64,000 nucleotides of DNA, from positions 1-64,000 of the forward strand of contig NZ_JAKGSG010000035.1 of the NCBI RefSeq assembly GCF_021568775.1. The letters run 5' to 3'. The notes below the pieces were generated by a model. It did no database searches and was not told the origin of the DNA. It worked only from the letters and a program-made list of their open reading frames with translations. This DNA comes from Antribacter soli. GTDB taxonomy: Bacteria; Actinomycetota; Actinomycetes; Actinomycetales; Cellulomonadaceae. The translations under genes were made by a program, and so were the position numbers. This document shows positions 1 to 8,185 of this stretch, in pieces; position 1 is the first letter of the stretch; every line of letters begins with the position of its first letter.

Positions 1-1153
1 AGGTGGTGGTCCAGGCGGTGCGTGCCGATCCTGCGGTGACGGTGACCTGGGCGTTGTAGCCGCTGCCCCAGGCGTTGGTGACCGCGAACGTCGCGGTGCA
101 CGCCCCCGGCTGCGGCGTCGGAGTCGGAGTCGGCGTGGGGGTCGGCGTCGGCACCGGCGTCGTGCTGTCGAGCCCCAGGAACGTGATGGCTCGCGGCACC
201 ATGCCGGCCTTCGGCAGGTCGTGGGCCGAGGTGGCATCGCTGATCGCCTCGACCACGGGCTGGCTACCGGCCGAGCCGTACCGGGTGCGCGTCCACCCCG
301 AGACCGGCGAGTCGGTCAGCACGGGCGTCTGGCTCACGCCGTGGAGGTTGGTCCACTGCTTGATCGCCTCGCCGAAGTTGTTGTAGTGCAGCACGGTGTC
401 GTTGACGCCGTGCCACAGCTGCATGCGCGGGTACCGGCCGGTGTAGCCCGGGTACATCGCCCGGGCGGCGTCGCCCCACTCCTGCGCCGTCTTGATGATC
501 TGGCCGCCCGAGCACTGGCTGTTCCACGTGTTGCTGCTGCTGCCGGTGGCGAAGCAGGTCGCCGGCACGCCCTCGAACGCAGCGGCTGCCGCGAACACGT
601 CCGGGTACTCGGCGGCGAGCACGTTCGTCATCATCGCGCCCGACGAGACGCCCGTGACGTAGACCCGCGAGGAGTCGACGTTCCACTGCTGCTTGGCATA
701 GCTCACCATCGACATGATGCCGACGGGGTCGCTCCCGCCGCCGCGCTGGAGCGCCTCCGGCGAGTACACGTCGAAGCAGCTCCCGCTGCGCGTCGCCTCG
801 GGGAACACGATGACGTACCCGTAGGTGTCGGCAGCCGTCACGTACTCGCGCGCGGCGCCGTTGAAGTACCCGGACGCCGAGCCCGTGCAGTAGTGGACGG
901 CGACGAGCAGTGCCGGGTTCGGCGCCACGTTGTCCGGCACGTAGACGTACATGTTCAGGTTGCTCGGGTTGTTCCCGAAGGCCGTCACCTGCGTCAGCGT
1001 CGCCGCGGCGGCAGGCTGGGCACCCAGCGTGGCCGTGACCAGGGCGGTCAGGCCGAGCAGCGGCAGGCAGAGGGCGGCGACGAGGGCGGCCGCGAGCCGC
1101 CTCGCCGAGCGGGGTCGCGGACGCCGTTCGTCCGTCCGGTCGGTTCTCAGCAT
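1..1153 (-). CDS. Secreted CE1/PHB-depolymerase-family esterase with C-terminal CBM2 (3' end outside window)
   Basis: The frame is open from an ATG at 1153 to the window edge, with GGAGG six bases before the start. Residues 1 to about 50 form a long signal peptide (Arg-rich N-terminus, hydrophobic core, AQPAAA cleavage region). The catalytic domain follows with the lipase box GVSSG (nucleophile about Ser170), a VHYCTGS oxyanion region and a late HDLP histidine, as in the PHB-depolymerase/feruloyl-esterase type. A VPTPTPTPTPTPTP linker then leads into CTATFAVTNAWGSGYNAQV, the opening of a family-2 carbohydrate-binding module that runs off the window. Family knowledge suggests deacetylation or deferuloylation of plant cell wall xylan outside the cell; the exact ester substrate cannot be told from sequence. 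The gene stands alone, reading away from aroB. Confidence 0.88.
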   Translation of the reverse strand, partial: MLRTDRTDERRPRPRSARRLAAALVAALCLPLLGLTALVTATLGAQPAAAATLTQVTAFGNNPSNLNMYVYVPDNVAPNPALLVAVHYCTGSASGYFNGAAREYVTAADTYGYVIVFPEATRSGSCFDVYSPEALQRGGGSDPVGIMSMVSYAKQQWNVDSSRVYVTGVSSGAMMTNVLAAEYPDVFAAAAAFEGVPATCFATGSSSNTWNSQCSGGQIIKTAQEWGDAARAMYPGYTGRYPRMQLWHGVNDTVLHYNNFGEAIKQWTNLHGVSQTPVLTDSPVSGWTRTRYGSAGSQPVVEAISDATSAHDLPKAGMVPRAITFLGLDSTTPVPTPTPTPTPTPTPQPGACTATFAVTNAWGSGYNAQVTVTAGSARTAWTTT

Positions 1154-1297
1154 CGAGCGCCTCCAGTCCGAGGGTGCGGCCCGATCCTGGGCCGGGGCCC
1201 AGGATGGTGCGCCCCTTCGGCGGAGGGAACCGACCTAATCGTTTCTCAGCAGCGCGCCTCGCCGGGACGCGCCGCGACGGCCTGAGGGCTGTCCAAG

Positions 1298-1372
1298 AGT
1301 CCGCTTCGAGAAGGCCCTGAGGTATCGCTTCGCCACTGGAAGCGATACCTCAGGGCGTTCTCGAGGCGGACT
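1298..1372. terminator. Large 34-bp hairpin directly after aroB
   Basis: Arms at 1298-1331 and 1339-1372 match at 32 of 34 positions around a 7-base loop. The right arm abuts the aroB stop codon, so the transcript of the aro operon would fold it at once. T-rich sequence (TTTT) lies on the plus-strand side only; the minus-strand side has no U-tract. It most likely ends the aro operon, but its length and near-perfect symmetry are greater than an ordinary terminator needs. Confidence 0.7.
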
Positions 1373-1373
1373 T

Positions 1374-2534
1374 TTAGAGACCGAGCGCCACCGGCGTGCC
1401 CGGGCCGCGCGTCGGCGGCTCCTTGGAGATCTCGGCGTAGGCGGCGGCGAGCAGCGCCGGGTCGGGCCCCTCCAGGCGGGTGGGCTCGGCGACGTCGTCG
1501 AGCACGACGAACCGCAGCAGGTCGCCGCGCGACTTCTTGTCGCGGCGCATCGCGGACAGGAGCTGGTCCCACCGGTCGCCCCGGTACGTGACCGGCAGCC
1601 CGAGCGAGGTGAGGATCGCGCGGTGCCGGTCCACGACGTCGTCGGGCAGCTTGCCGGCCAGGCGCGCGAGCTCCGCCGCGAAGACCATGCCGACCGCCAC
1701 GGCGGCGCCGTGCCGCCACTGGTACCGCTCGGACAGCTCGATCGCGTGGCCGAGGGTGTGCCCGTAGTTGAGGATCTCCCGCAGCCCGGCCTCGCGCAGG
1801 TCCTCGCCGACGACGGCGGCCTTGACCCGCACCGACCGCTCCACGAGCTCGGCGAGCACGTCCCAGGTCTCGGGCGCCGCGTCGGCGCCGGCCCACTCGC
1901 GCAGCGAATCGGCGTGCTGCTCGACGAGCGTGAGGATCTGCGGGTCGGCGATGAAGCCGGTCTTGACGACCTCGGCGAGCCCCGCCACGAGGTCCCAGCG
2001 GCCGAGGGACTCGAGCGCCGCGAGGTCGCACAGCACGCCCGCCGGCGGGTGGAACGCGCCGACGAGGTTCTTGCCCTCGGCCGTGTTGATGCCGGTCTTG
2101 CCCCCGACGGCGGCGTCGACCATCGCCAGCAGGGTGGTCGGCACGAGCACAGTCCGGACGCCCCGCAGCCAGGTCGCGGCCACGAAGCCCGCCAGGTCGG
2201 TGGTCGCTCCCCCGCCGACGCCGACGATCGCGTCGGAGCGCGTGAAGTCGAGCTGCCCCAGGATGCCCCAGAGGAACGCGGCGACCTGGGCGGTCTTCGC
2301 CTCCTCCGCGTCGGGGACCTCGGCGAGGTAGGCGTCGTAGCCGGCGGCCCTGAGGTCCTCGTGGATCACCTCGGCGGTCGCGGCGAGCGCGGCGGGGTGG
2401 ATGACGAGCACCTTGCGGGCCGCGGGCCCGATCAGCCCGGGCAGCTCGCCGAGCAGGTGCCGGCCGATCACCACGTCGTAGGGGCTCGCGCCCGTCACGG
2501 TCACGCGGGTGGTCGTGCTGCCGGCGTCGGTCAT
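1374..2534 (-). CDS. aroB: 3-dehydroquinate synthase
   Basis: This 386-residue protein converts DAHP to 3-dehydroquinate, the second step of the shikimate pathway, in the cytoplasm using NAD and a divalent metal. Visible family signatures are the glycine-rich VGGGATTD at about 106-113, the substrate loop [17 protein letters not shown] at about 132-148, the metal-site segment LAEVVKTG and the [10 protein letters not shown] histidine motif. Length fits the family. Its ATG overlaps the aroK stop (ATGA), so it is the last gene of aroE-aroC-aroK-aroB and translationally coupled. A 34-bp hairpin follows the stop codon. Confidence 0.97.
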   Translation of the reverse strand: MTDAGSTTTRVTVTGASPYDVVIGRHLLGELPGLIGPAARKVLVIHPAALAATAEVIHEDLRAAGYDAYLAEVPDAEEAKTAQVAAFLWGILGQLDFTRSDAIVGVGGGATTDLAGFVAATWLRGVRTVLVPTTLLAMVDAAVGGKTGINTAEGKNLVGAFHPPAGVLCDLAALESLGRWDLVAGLAEVVKTGFIADPQILTLVEQHADSLREWAGADAAPETWDVLAELVERSVRVKAAVVGEDLREAGLREILNYGHTLGHAIELSERYQWRHGAAVAVGMVFAAELARLAGKLPDDVVDRHRAILTSLGLPVTYRGDRWDQLLSAMRRDKKSRGDLLRFVVLDDVAEPTRLEGPDPALLAAAYAEISKEPPTRGPGTPVALGL

Positions 2535-3088
2535 GCTCGGGACTCCTTCGGTACCTGCGTGGGCAGGGCGCGCGCGATCTCCTGCGCGACCGTCTGCGGG
2601 GGCCGGTCGTCGCTGACGACGTGGACGGTGGAGAGCCGCTCGTACGTTGGCCGGCGCTGCTCCATGAGCGCCTGCCAGCGGGCCCGCGGGTTGCCGAGCA
2701 GCAGCGGCCGCGCCTGGTTGAGCCCGACGCGGGGCGCCGCGACCGCGAGGGAGACGTCGAGGAACACGACCGTCCCGCCGGCGCGACCGTAGGCTTCGAG
2801 CGCCTCCTGCGTGCGCGGGTCCATGACGGCACCGCCGCCGAGCGCCAGGACGCCGTCGTGCAGCGCCAGGGCGGTGGTCACGGCGTCGCGCTCGAGGTCG
2901 CGGAAGTGCGGCTCGCCGTCGTCGACGAAGATGTCCGCGACCGACTTGCCCGCCTCGGCCTCGACGTCGGAGTCGGTGTCGCGGAAGCTGCGGCCGAGCA
3001 GGCCGGACAGGGCGCGCCCCACGGTCGTCTTGCCGCTCCCGGGCGGCCCGATCAGCACGGCCACGGGACCCTGGGCTGCGACGATCAC
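2531..3088 (-). CDS. aroK: Shikimate kinase
   Basis: A 185-residue P-loop kinase that phosphorylates shikimate at the 3-hydroxyl with ATP. The Walker A motif GPPGSGKT is at residues 14-21, followed by the FRDTDSD shikimate-binding Asp motif, LALGGGAV, and the lid region RPLLLGN. I chose the GTG at 3088 because it overlaps the aroC stop (GTGA) and places the P-loop at the normal distance from the N-terminus; longer upstream starts would read inside aroC. The 3' end overlaps aroB by ATGA. This is one of four coupled shikimate genes. Confidence 0.95.
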   Translation of the reverse strand: MIVAAQGPVAVLIGPPGSGKTTVGRALSGLLGRSFRDTDSDVEAEAGKSVADIFVDDGEPHFRDLERDAVTTALALHDGVLALGGGAVMDPRTQEALEAYGRAGGTVVFLDVSLAVAAPRVGLNQARPLLLGNPRARWQALMEQRRPTYERLSTVHVVSDDRPPQTVAQEIARALPTQVPKESRA

Positions 3089-4299
3089 CGCAGCAGCTCC
3101 GGCACCGAGTCGAGGTAGGCCTGCGCGTTGCGCCGCACCTCGGCCACCGAGTCGCCGCCGAACTTCTCGACCGCGGCCTCGGCGAGCACGAGCGCGACCA
3201 TCGCCTCGGCGACGACGGCGGCCGGCGGCACCGCGCACACGTCGGAGCGCTGGTGGTGGGCGGTGACGGGCTCGCCCGTCGCGATGTCGACCGTGGGCAG
3301 CGCGCGCGGCACCGTCGAGATGGGCTTCATCGCGGCGCGCACGCGGACGATCTCCCCGTTCGACATGCCGCCCTCGATGCCGCCGGCGCGGTTCGTGGTG
3401 CGCTCGATCCCGCCGGGGCCGCGCACGATCTCGTCGTGCGCCGCCGTACCGCGGCGGCGGGCGGTGCGGAAGCCGTCGCCGACCTCGACGCCCTTGATCG
3501 CCTGGATGCCCATGAGCGCGGCCGCGAGGCGCGCGTCGAGGCGGCGGTCGCCCTGGACGTAGGAGCCCAGACCGGACGGCACGCCGTACGCCAGCACCTC
3601 GACGACGCCGCCGAGGGTGTCACCGTCCTTGTGCGCGAGGTCGATCTCCTCGACCATCAGCTTCGACGACGCGGCGTCGAAGCACCGCACCGGGTCCGCG
3701 TCGAGGCGCTCGACGTCGTCCGGGCCGGGCAGCGGTGCGCCGTCGGGCACCTCGGCCTCGCCGATGGCGACGACGTGGGAGACGAGCCGGATGCCGAGCG
3801 CCTGCTCGAGGAGCTTCGCGGCGGGGACGCCGAGCGCCACGCGGGCCGCGGTCTCGCGTGCCGAGGCGCGCTCCAGGACCGGGCGGGCGTCCTCGAAGCC
3901 GTACTTGCGCATGCCGATCAGGTCCGCGTGACCCGGGCGCGGGCGCGTCAGGGGCCGGTTGCGCGCGATCTCGCGCGTGTCGCCCGTGCCCGCGTCGACC
4001 TGCAGGGCCTCCGGAGCCACCGGGTCCGCCGACATCACGTCGACCCACTTGGGCCACTCGGTGTTGGCGATCTCGATCGCGAGGGGGCCGCCCTGCGTCA
4101 CGCCGTGCCGCAGGCCGCCGAGCACGCGCACCTCGTCCTGCTCGAACTTCATGCGCGCACCACGGCCGTAGCCGAGACGACGGCGGGCCAGCGCCGCCTG
4201 GATGTCGGCCGTCACGAGCTCGACCCCCGCCGGGAGGCCTTCCATGACCCCCACGAGGGACGGACCGTGCGACTCACCCGACGTCAACCAGCGCAGCAT
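3085..4299 (-). CDS. aroC: Chorismate synthase
   Basis: A 404-residue enzyme that converts EPSP to chorismate using reduced FMN. It opens with [20 protein letters not shown], the classic chorismate synthase N-terminal signature, and contains [22 protein letters not shown]-type internal arginine motifs and [11 protein letters not shown] near the C-terminus. Length is normal for actinobacteria. aroE ends 12 bases upstream and aroK overlaps the stop, so it belongs to the same transcript. EPSP synthase (aroA) and DAHP synthase are not in this window. Confidence 0.97.
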   Translation of the reverse strand: MLRWLTSGESHGPSLVGVMEGLPAGVELVTADIQAALARRRLGYGRGARMKFEQDEVRVLGGLRHGVTQGGPLAIEIANTEWPKWVDVMSADPVAPEALQVDAGTGDTREIARNRPLTRPRPGHADLIGMRKYGFEDARPVLERASARETAARVALGVPAAKLLEQALGIRLVSHVVAIGEAEVPDGAPLPGPDDVERLDADPVRCFDAASSKLMVEEIDLAHKDGDTLGGVVEVLAYGVPSGLGSYVQGDRRLDARLAAALMGIQAIKGVEVGDGFRTARRRGTAAHDEIVRGPGGIERTTNRAGGIEGGMSNGEIVRVRAAMKPISTVPRALPTVDIATGEPVTAHHQRSDVCAVPPAAVVAEAMVALVLAEAAVEKFGGDSVAEVRRNAQAYLDSVPELLR

Positions 4300-4311
4300 G
4301 CAGCGATTCTC

Positions 4312-5205
4312 TCACCCGAGCCCGGCCGCGGCGGCCGGTGTCCGCAGTGCGGCCGACAGGGCCTCGTCCATCGCGGCCAGCGGCGCAGGGCGGCCCGTCA
4401 TGAGGCGGACCTGCTCCGCGGCCTGGTGCAGCAGCATCCGCTCGCCGCTCACGACGACGCCGCCCGCGGCGGCCCAGGCGCGTGACAGCGCCGTGGGGCG
4501 CGGGTCGTACACGACGTCGATGAGCACGCCCCGCGGTGTCACGCCCGCCGCCGTCAGCGCCTCGGCCCAGGGGTCGGCCGCGTGCTTGGGCATCGTCGAG
4601 ACGACGGCGTCCGCCCCGGCCAGAGCGGCGACGGTCGGCTCCCGCTCGAGCTCCTCGAACGACGGGGAGACGCCCATCCGCGCGACGGCCTCGCGCAGCG
4701 GTCCGATCCGGTCCAGGTTGCGGACAAGGACCGTGGGCGCCGGGCAGCCCAGCTCGGCGAGCGCGGCCAGGGCGGAGGCCGCGGTGGCCCCGCCGCCCAG
4801 CACCACGGCGGACGCGACAGGCTGCCCGACGCCGGCGCCCCCCTCGCGCAGCGCCGCGACCAGCCCGTGCACGTCCGTGTTGGCGCCCGTGAGCGTGACG
4901 CCGCAGCGGGCCGAGCCGATCAGGACCGTGTTGACCGCGCCCACGGCCTGCGCCAGCGGCTCGACGTGGTCGAGGAGCGGGAACACGACCTGCTTGAGCG
5001 GCATCGTCAGGCTCAGGCCGGCCCAGCCCAGGTCGACGTCGCGCAGGAAACCCTCCAGGGCGTCCTCGGTGACGTCGAACGCCGCGTACTGCCAGCCCTC
5101 GAGCCCCAGGGCGCGGTAGGCGGCCGTGTGCAGCACCGGGGACAGGGAGTGCGCGACCGGGTGGCCGAGCACCGCGGCCCGCCGGGTCGGTGCGGTGGTG
5201 GTCAT
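4312..5205 (-). CDS. aroE: Shikimate dehydrogenase
   Basis: A 297-residue NADPH-dependent enzyme that reduces 3-dehydroshikimate to shikimate. The N-terminal substrate site reads HPVAHSLSPVLHTAAY, followed by the conserved lysine in SLTMPLKQ and the Rossmann motif VLGGGATAASA. I chose ATG 5205, which overlaps the upstream mltG stop as TGATG; an in-frame start at 5229 would lie within mltG. It is the first aro gene of the run and is coupled to the peptidoglycan gene mltG, an arrangement seen in other actinobacteria. Confidence 0.94.
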   Translation of the reverse strand: MTTTAPTRRAAVLGHPVAHSLSPVLHTAAYRALGLEGWQYAAFDVTEDALEGFLRDVDLGWAGLSLTMPLKQVVFPLLDHVEPLAQAVGAVNTVLIGSARCGVTLTGANTDVHGLVAALREGGAGVGQPVASAVVLGGGATAASALAALAELGCPAPTVLVRNLDRIGPLREAVARMGVSPSFEELEREPTVAALAGADAVVSTMPKHAADPWAEALTAAGVTPRGVLIDVVYDPRPTALSRAWAAAGGVVVSGERMLLHQAAEQVRLMTGRPAPLAAMDEALSAALRTPAAAAGLG

Positions 5206-6350
5206 CAGTACCCGTTCTCCGCGGCCCACTTCTGGAACTCGTCCTTGAAAACGAGGAACTCGTCGTAGCTGGCCGTGAACTTCGTCTCCTGCGTCTCCAG
5301 GTTGACGGTGACGTAGTACTCCCAGGGCCCCTCGGGCGGCGAGAGCACCGCCTCGATGGAGGCGCGGCTCGGGGAGCCGATCGCCGTGGGCGGCAGGCCC
5401 GCCACCACGCGCGACGCGTACGGGAAGGACGTGTCCCGGAACTCCGCGGTGGTGATCTCGCTCGACGGCTTGCCCCGCCCGTACGAGTCGATCGCGTCGA
5501 GGCCCAGCGGGGTGCCCTTCGCCAGGCGGTTCTCGATCACCCGCGCGACCTCGCCCCGGAAGTCGTCGGGCGCCTCGCGCTCCACGAGGGACGCCTTGAT
5601 GACCACGTCGTGCCGCTGCTCCGCGGGGACGCCGAGCTCGTCCAGCTCCTGGACGGTCGTCGCCACCATCTCGCGCAGCACGTCGGCGGCAGCGACGGTG
5701 TCCGGCTTGGCGTCGTACGTGCCCGCCGCGAGCCAGCCCTCCAGGCTCCCGGCGGCCTCGGCGGGCAGCCCCAGGCCGGCCAGGTCCGCCAGGGCCGCCT
5801 CGACATCGGCCTGCGGCCAGCCCGCCTCGATCATGCGGTCCTTGACCTGGCCCGCGGTAAAGCCCTCGGGAACCGTCAGCCCGCCCCGCACGACCTCGTT
5901 CGCGGCGAGCAGCGCCACGGCGTCCTTCGCGCTCATCTCCGAGAGCAGCATGTGCTCACCGGCCTGGATCTGAGCGGAGTCGGGGTTCGCCTCGAACTCG
6001 CGCACGAACGCCTCGACGCTGCCGACCACGCCGGCGTCGTACAGCGCCTGGCCCATCGACGTTCCGGTCGAGCCCTCGTCGATCGTCACGGCGACCTCGC
6101 CCGTGCCGGGACCCGGGAAGTCCTTCGCCGCGAGCGGCGTCGCGTAGCCGAAGATCATGCCGTCGTTCTTCACGACGTACGCGCCGGCGCCGCCGACGAG
6201 GCCGAGGGCGACGAGGAGCGTCACCGTCGCACGGACCCGCTGACGGCGCTTGCGAGCCTTCCGCTCGCGGGAGCTGCCGCCCCCTGCCGGCGCCCCGCTC
6301 GCATGGCGCGGCGGCCCGCTGTAGGACAGGGTCTCCAGCACGTCAGTCAC
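5205..6350 (-). CDS. mltG: Endolytic transglycosylase MltG, copy 1
   Basis: A 381-residue inner-membrane protein of the YceG/MltG family, which cuts nascent glycan strands and so sets peptidoglycan chain length. A basic cytoplasmic tail precedes one membrane segment at about 41-60, then a LysM-like region and the catalytic domain with IKASLVEREA, where the Glu matches the catalytic residue of the family. The start is GTG. It follows a second mltG copy by 86 bases and overlaps aroE at its stop. The two copies share EGSTG, MGQALYDAGVV and SVEAFV blocks but are otherwise diverged, so this is an old duplication. Confidence 0.92.
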   Translation of the reverse strand: MTDVLETLSYSGPPRHASGAPAGGGSSRERKARKRRQRVRATVTLLVALGLVGGAGAYVVKNDGMIFGYATPLAAKDFPGPGTGEVAVTIDEGSTGTSMGQALYDAGVVGSVEAFVREFEANPDSAQIQAGEHMLLSEMSAKDAVALLAANEVVRGGLTVPEGFTAGQVKDRMIEAGWPQADVEAALADLAGLGLPAEAAGSLEGWLAAGTYDAKPDTVAAADVLREMVATTVQELDELGVPAEQRHDVVIKASLVEREAPDDFRGEVARVIENRLAKGTPLGLDAIDSYGRGKPSSEITTAEFRDTSFPYASRVVAGLPPTAIGSPSRASIEAVLSPPEGPWEYYVTVNLETQETKFTASYDEFLVFKDEFQKWAAENGY

Positions 6351-6436
6351 CCGCAGTTGCCTCGCAGTCTCGTCGTCTCGCGCGTTGCCTCACAACAGAG
6401 TGGCACATTTCACCCGGTGGTCCCGAACCGCGCGCG

Positions 6437-7642
6437 TCAGCCGCCGTTCGCGGCCAGCCAGGCGTCGAGCTCCGCCTTGTTCTTCTCGTGCTCGGCATTC
6501 GTCACGGCGAACTTCGTCTCGCCCGTGTCGAGGTTGACGGCCACCCAGAACAGCCAGTCCCCGGGCTCCGGGTTCAGGACGGCGTCGACCGAGGCGACGC
6601 CCGGGCTCGCGATGGGACCCGGCGGCAGGCCGGTGTGCTTGTACGTGTTGTACGGGTTGTCCGCGTTCGCGAGGTCGTCCGACGTGAGCTCGGTCCCGGG
6701 CTTGCCCGCCCCGTACGCCACGGCGGCGTCGACCTGCAGGAGCATGTTCCGGTCCAGCCGGTTCTCGATGGCGCGCGCCATCTTCGGCCGGTCCGGCGCG
6801 AACTTGGCCTCGCGCTCGACGAGCGACGCCTTGATCAGGACAACCTGCCACTGGTCCTGCGGCACCTGGCGCTCGGTCAGCTCCTGCACGGTCCCCTGGA
6901 CCATCTGGGCGAGCAGGCTCGCGGCCGTGTCGCTCGGCGTCACGAAGTAGGTGCTGGGGAGGAGCCAGCCCTCGACCTGCCCGCCGGCCTCGGCCGGCAG
7001 GCCGAACGATGCGGGGTCGGCCAGGGCCGCGTCGAAGTCCGCCCGCGGCAGGCCCGTCACCTCGACCGCCCGGGCCACGACCTGTGCCGCCGTGTACCCC
7101 TCGGGGATGGTGAGCTTGAGCTCCACCTTCTCGTTCTTCACGAGCAGCGCGACGGCGTCGGACGCCTTCATCTCGGTGAGCATCACGTGGACGCCCGACT
7201 GGATGAGCGGCGCGTTCGGGTTGGCCTCGAAGGCCTGGACGAACGCCTCGACGCTGGCGACCACTCCGGCGTCGTACAGCGCCTGGCCCATGTCGTTGCC
7301 CGTCGAGCCCTCGGCGATCTCGACCTCGACCTGCTCGGCGCCGGGGCCTGGGAAGTCCTTCGCGTCCAGCGGGTTCACGAAACCGAACAGGGAGCTCGCC
7401 TGCCGCGACACGACGTACCCCGCCGCGCCGACGACGGCGAGGGCGACGACGAGCACCACGAACGTCCGCAGCCGCTTCTGCCGCTTGCGCCGCTTCGCCG
7501 CCTTCCGGTCTCGCACGTTGCCGCTCCGGCTCCGCGCCTGGCGGGTCGCGCCCGTCGGCGGCAGCGGGTTAGCGCTGGTGAACAGGTCCGTCACCGCACC
7601 TCGCCTCGCGATCTCGTCGTCGTCCTGGTCTGGGTCGTCCAT
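6437..7642 (-). CDS. mltG: Endolytic transglycosylase MltG, copy 2
   Basis: A 401-residue MltG-family protein placed directly upstream of the other copy. It has an acidic then Arg/Lys-rich cytoplasmic tail of about 58 residues, one membrane segment at about 60-78, and the catalytic domain with IKASLVEREAKFAPDRP, so the catalytic Glu is kept. The nearby motif AYGAGKPGTELTSDDLANA matches the family. It starts 6 bases after ruvX ends, which is the usual ruvX-mltG order, so this copy holds the ancestral position. Both copies look functional; whether they differ in partner or timing is unknown. Confidence 0.92.
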   Translation of the reverse strand: MDDPDQDDDEIARRGAVTDLFTSANPLPPTGATRQARSRSGNVRDRKAAKRRKRQKRLRTFVVLVVALAVVGAAGYVVSRQASSLFGFVNPLDAKDFPGPGAEQVEVEIAEGSTGNDMGQALYDAGVVASVEAFVQAFEANPNAPLIQSGVHVMLTEMKASDAVALLVKNEKVELKLTIPEGYTAAQVVARAVEVTGLPRADFDAALADPASFGLPAEAGGQVEGWLLPSTYFVTPSDTAASLLAQMVQGTVQELTERQVPQDQWQVVLIKASLVEREAKFAPDRPKMARAIENRLDRNMLLQVDAAVAYGAGKPGTELTSDDLANADNPYNTYKHTGLPPGPIASPGVASVDAVLNPEPGDWLFWVAVNLDTGETKFAVTNAEHEKNKAELDAWLAANGG

Positions 7643-7648
7643 GCAGTC

Positions 7649-8185
7649 TCATGCACGCTGCACCTCCACGAGCTCGCCGGCGCGTCCCCCGCTCGCCCGC
7701 TCCGCGTCGAGTGCAGATTGCAGAATGATAACGGCTGCCGCCTGATCGATCACCGACCGATGCTTGCGGCCCTTGCGCCCGGAAGCGTACAGGGCCTGAT
7801 GGGCCGTCACGGTCGTCATGCGCTCGTCGACGAGCCGAACCTGCGCGCGCTCCCCCGCCGCGGCCAGCGCAGCCGCCAGCAGGCCGGCGAACCCGCGGGC
7901 GTCGGCGGTCGCGGCGCCCTCGGCCCCGGACAGGTGGCGGGGCAGCCCCACGTAGACGACGGCGGCGAACCGGTCGGCCGCCTCCGCGACGATCCGCGCG
8001 ACGTCGGCCGTCACCGGCCCCGGGGCCGCGCCACCGCCGTCGAGCACTCTCGGGACCGTCTCTACAGGCGTGGCGATCAGCCCGTCGGGGTCGCTCGCGG
8101 CGAGGCCGATGCGTGCCTTGCCGACGTCGACGCCCAGGCGGGCTCCCCGCGGGAGGCCCGGCTGGGCGTCGAGAGAATCAGGCAT
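7649..8185 (-). CDS. ruvX: Putative pre-16S rRNA nuclease RuvX/YqgF
   Basis: A 178-residue RNase H-fold protein implicated in 5' maturation of 16S rRNA. It begins near LGVDVGKARIGLAASDPDG, the first catalytic Asp strand, then YVGLPRHLSG, LVDERMTTVTA with the conserved Asp-Glu, and SVIDQAAAVIILQSALD. I chose ATG 8185, which overlaps the alaS stop as TGATG; a longer frame upstream is the shadow of alaS. The alaS-ruvX-mltG-aro order is a conserved actinobacterial block. Confidence 0.93.
   Translation of the reverse strand: MPDSLDAQPGLPRGARLGVDVGKARIGLAASDPDGLIATPVETVPRVLDGGGAAPGPVTADVARIVAEAADRFAAVVYVGLPRHLSGAEGAATADARGFAGLLAAALAAAGERAQVRLVDERMTTVTAHQALYASGRKGRKHRSVIDQAAAVIILQSALDAERASGGRAGELVEVQRA

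Noticed and set aside
1235-1246. CTAATCGTTTCT upstream of the esterase as a LacI/CebR-type operator.
   Set aside because: Only the central bases are symmetric, and the known cellobiose operator of actinobacteria is different. Too weak to list.
221-1285. Long open frames on the plus strand opposite the esterase and throughout the window.
   Set aside because: They are Arg/Ala/His-rich antisense shadows caused by the high GC content and lack any family motif.
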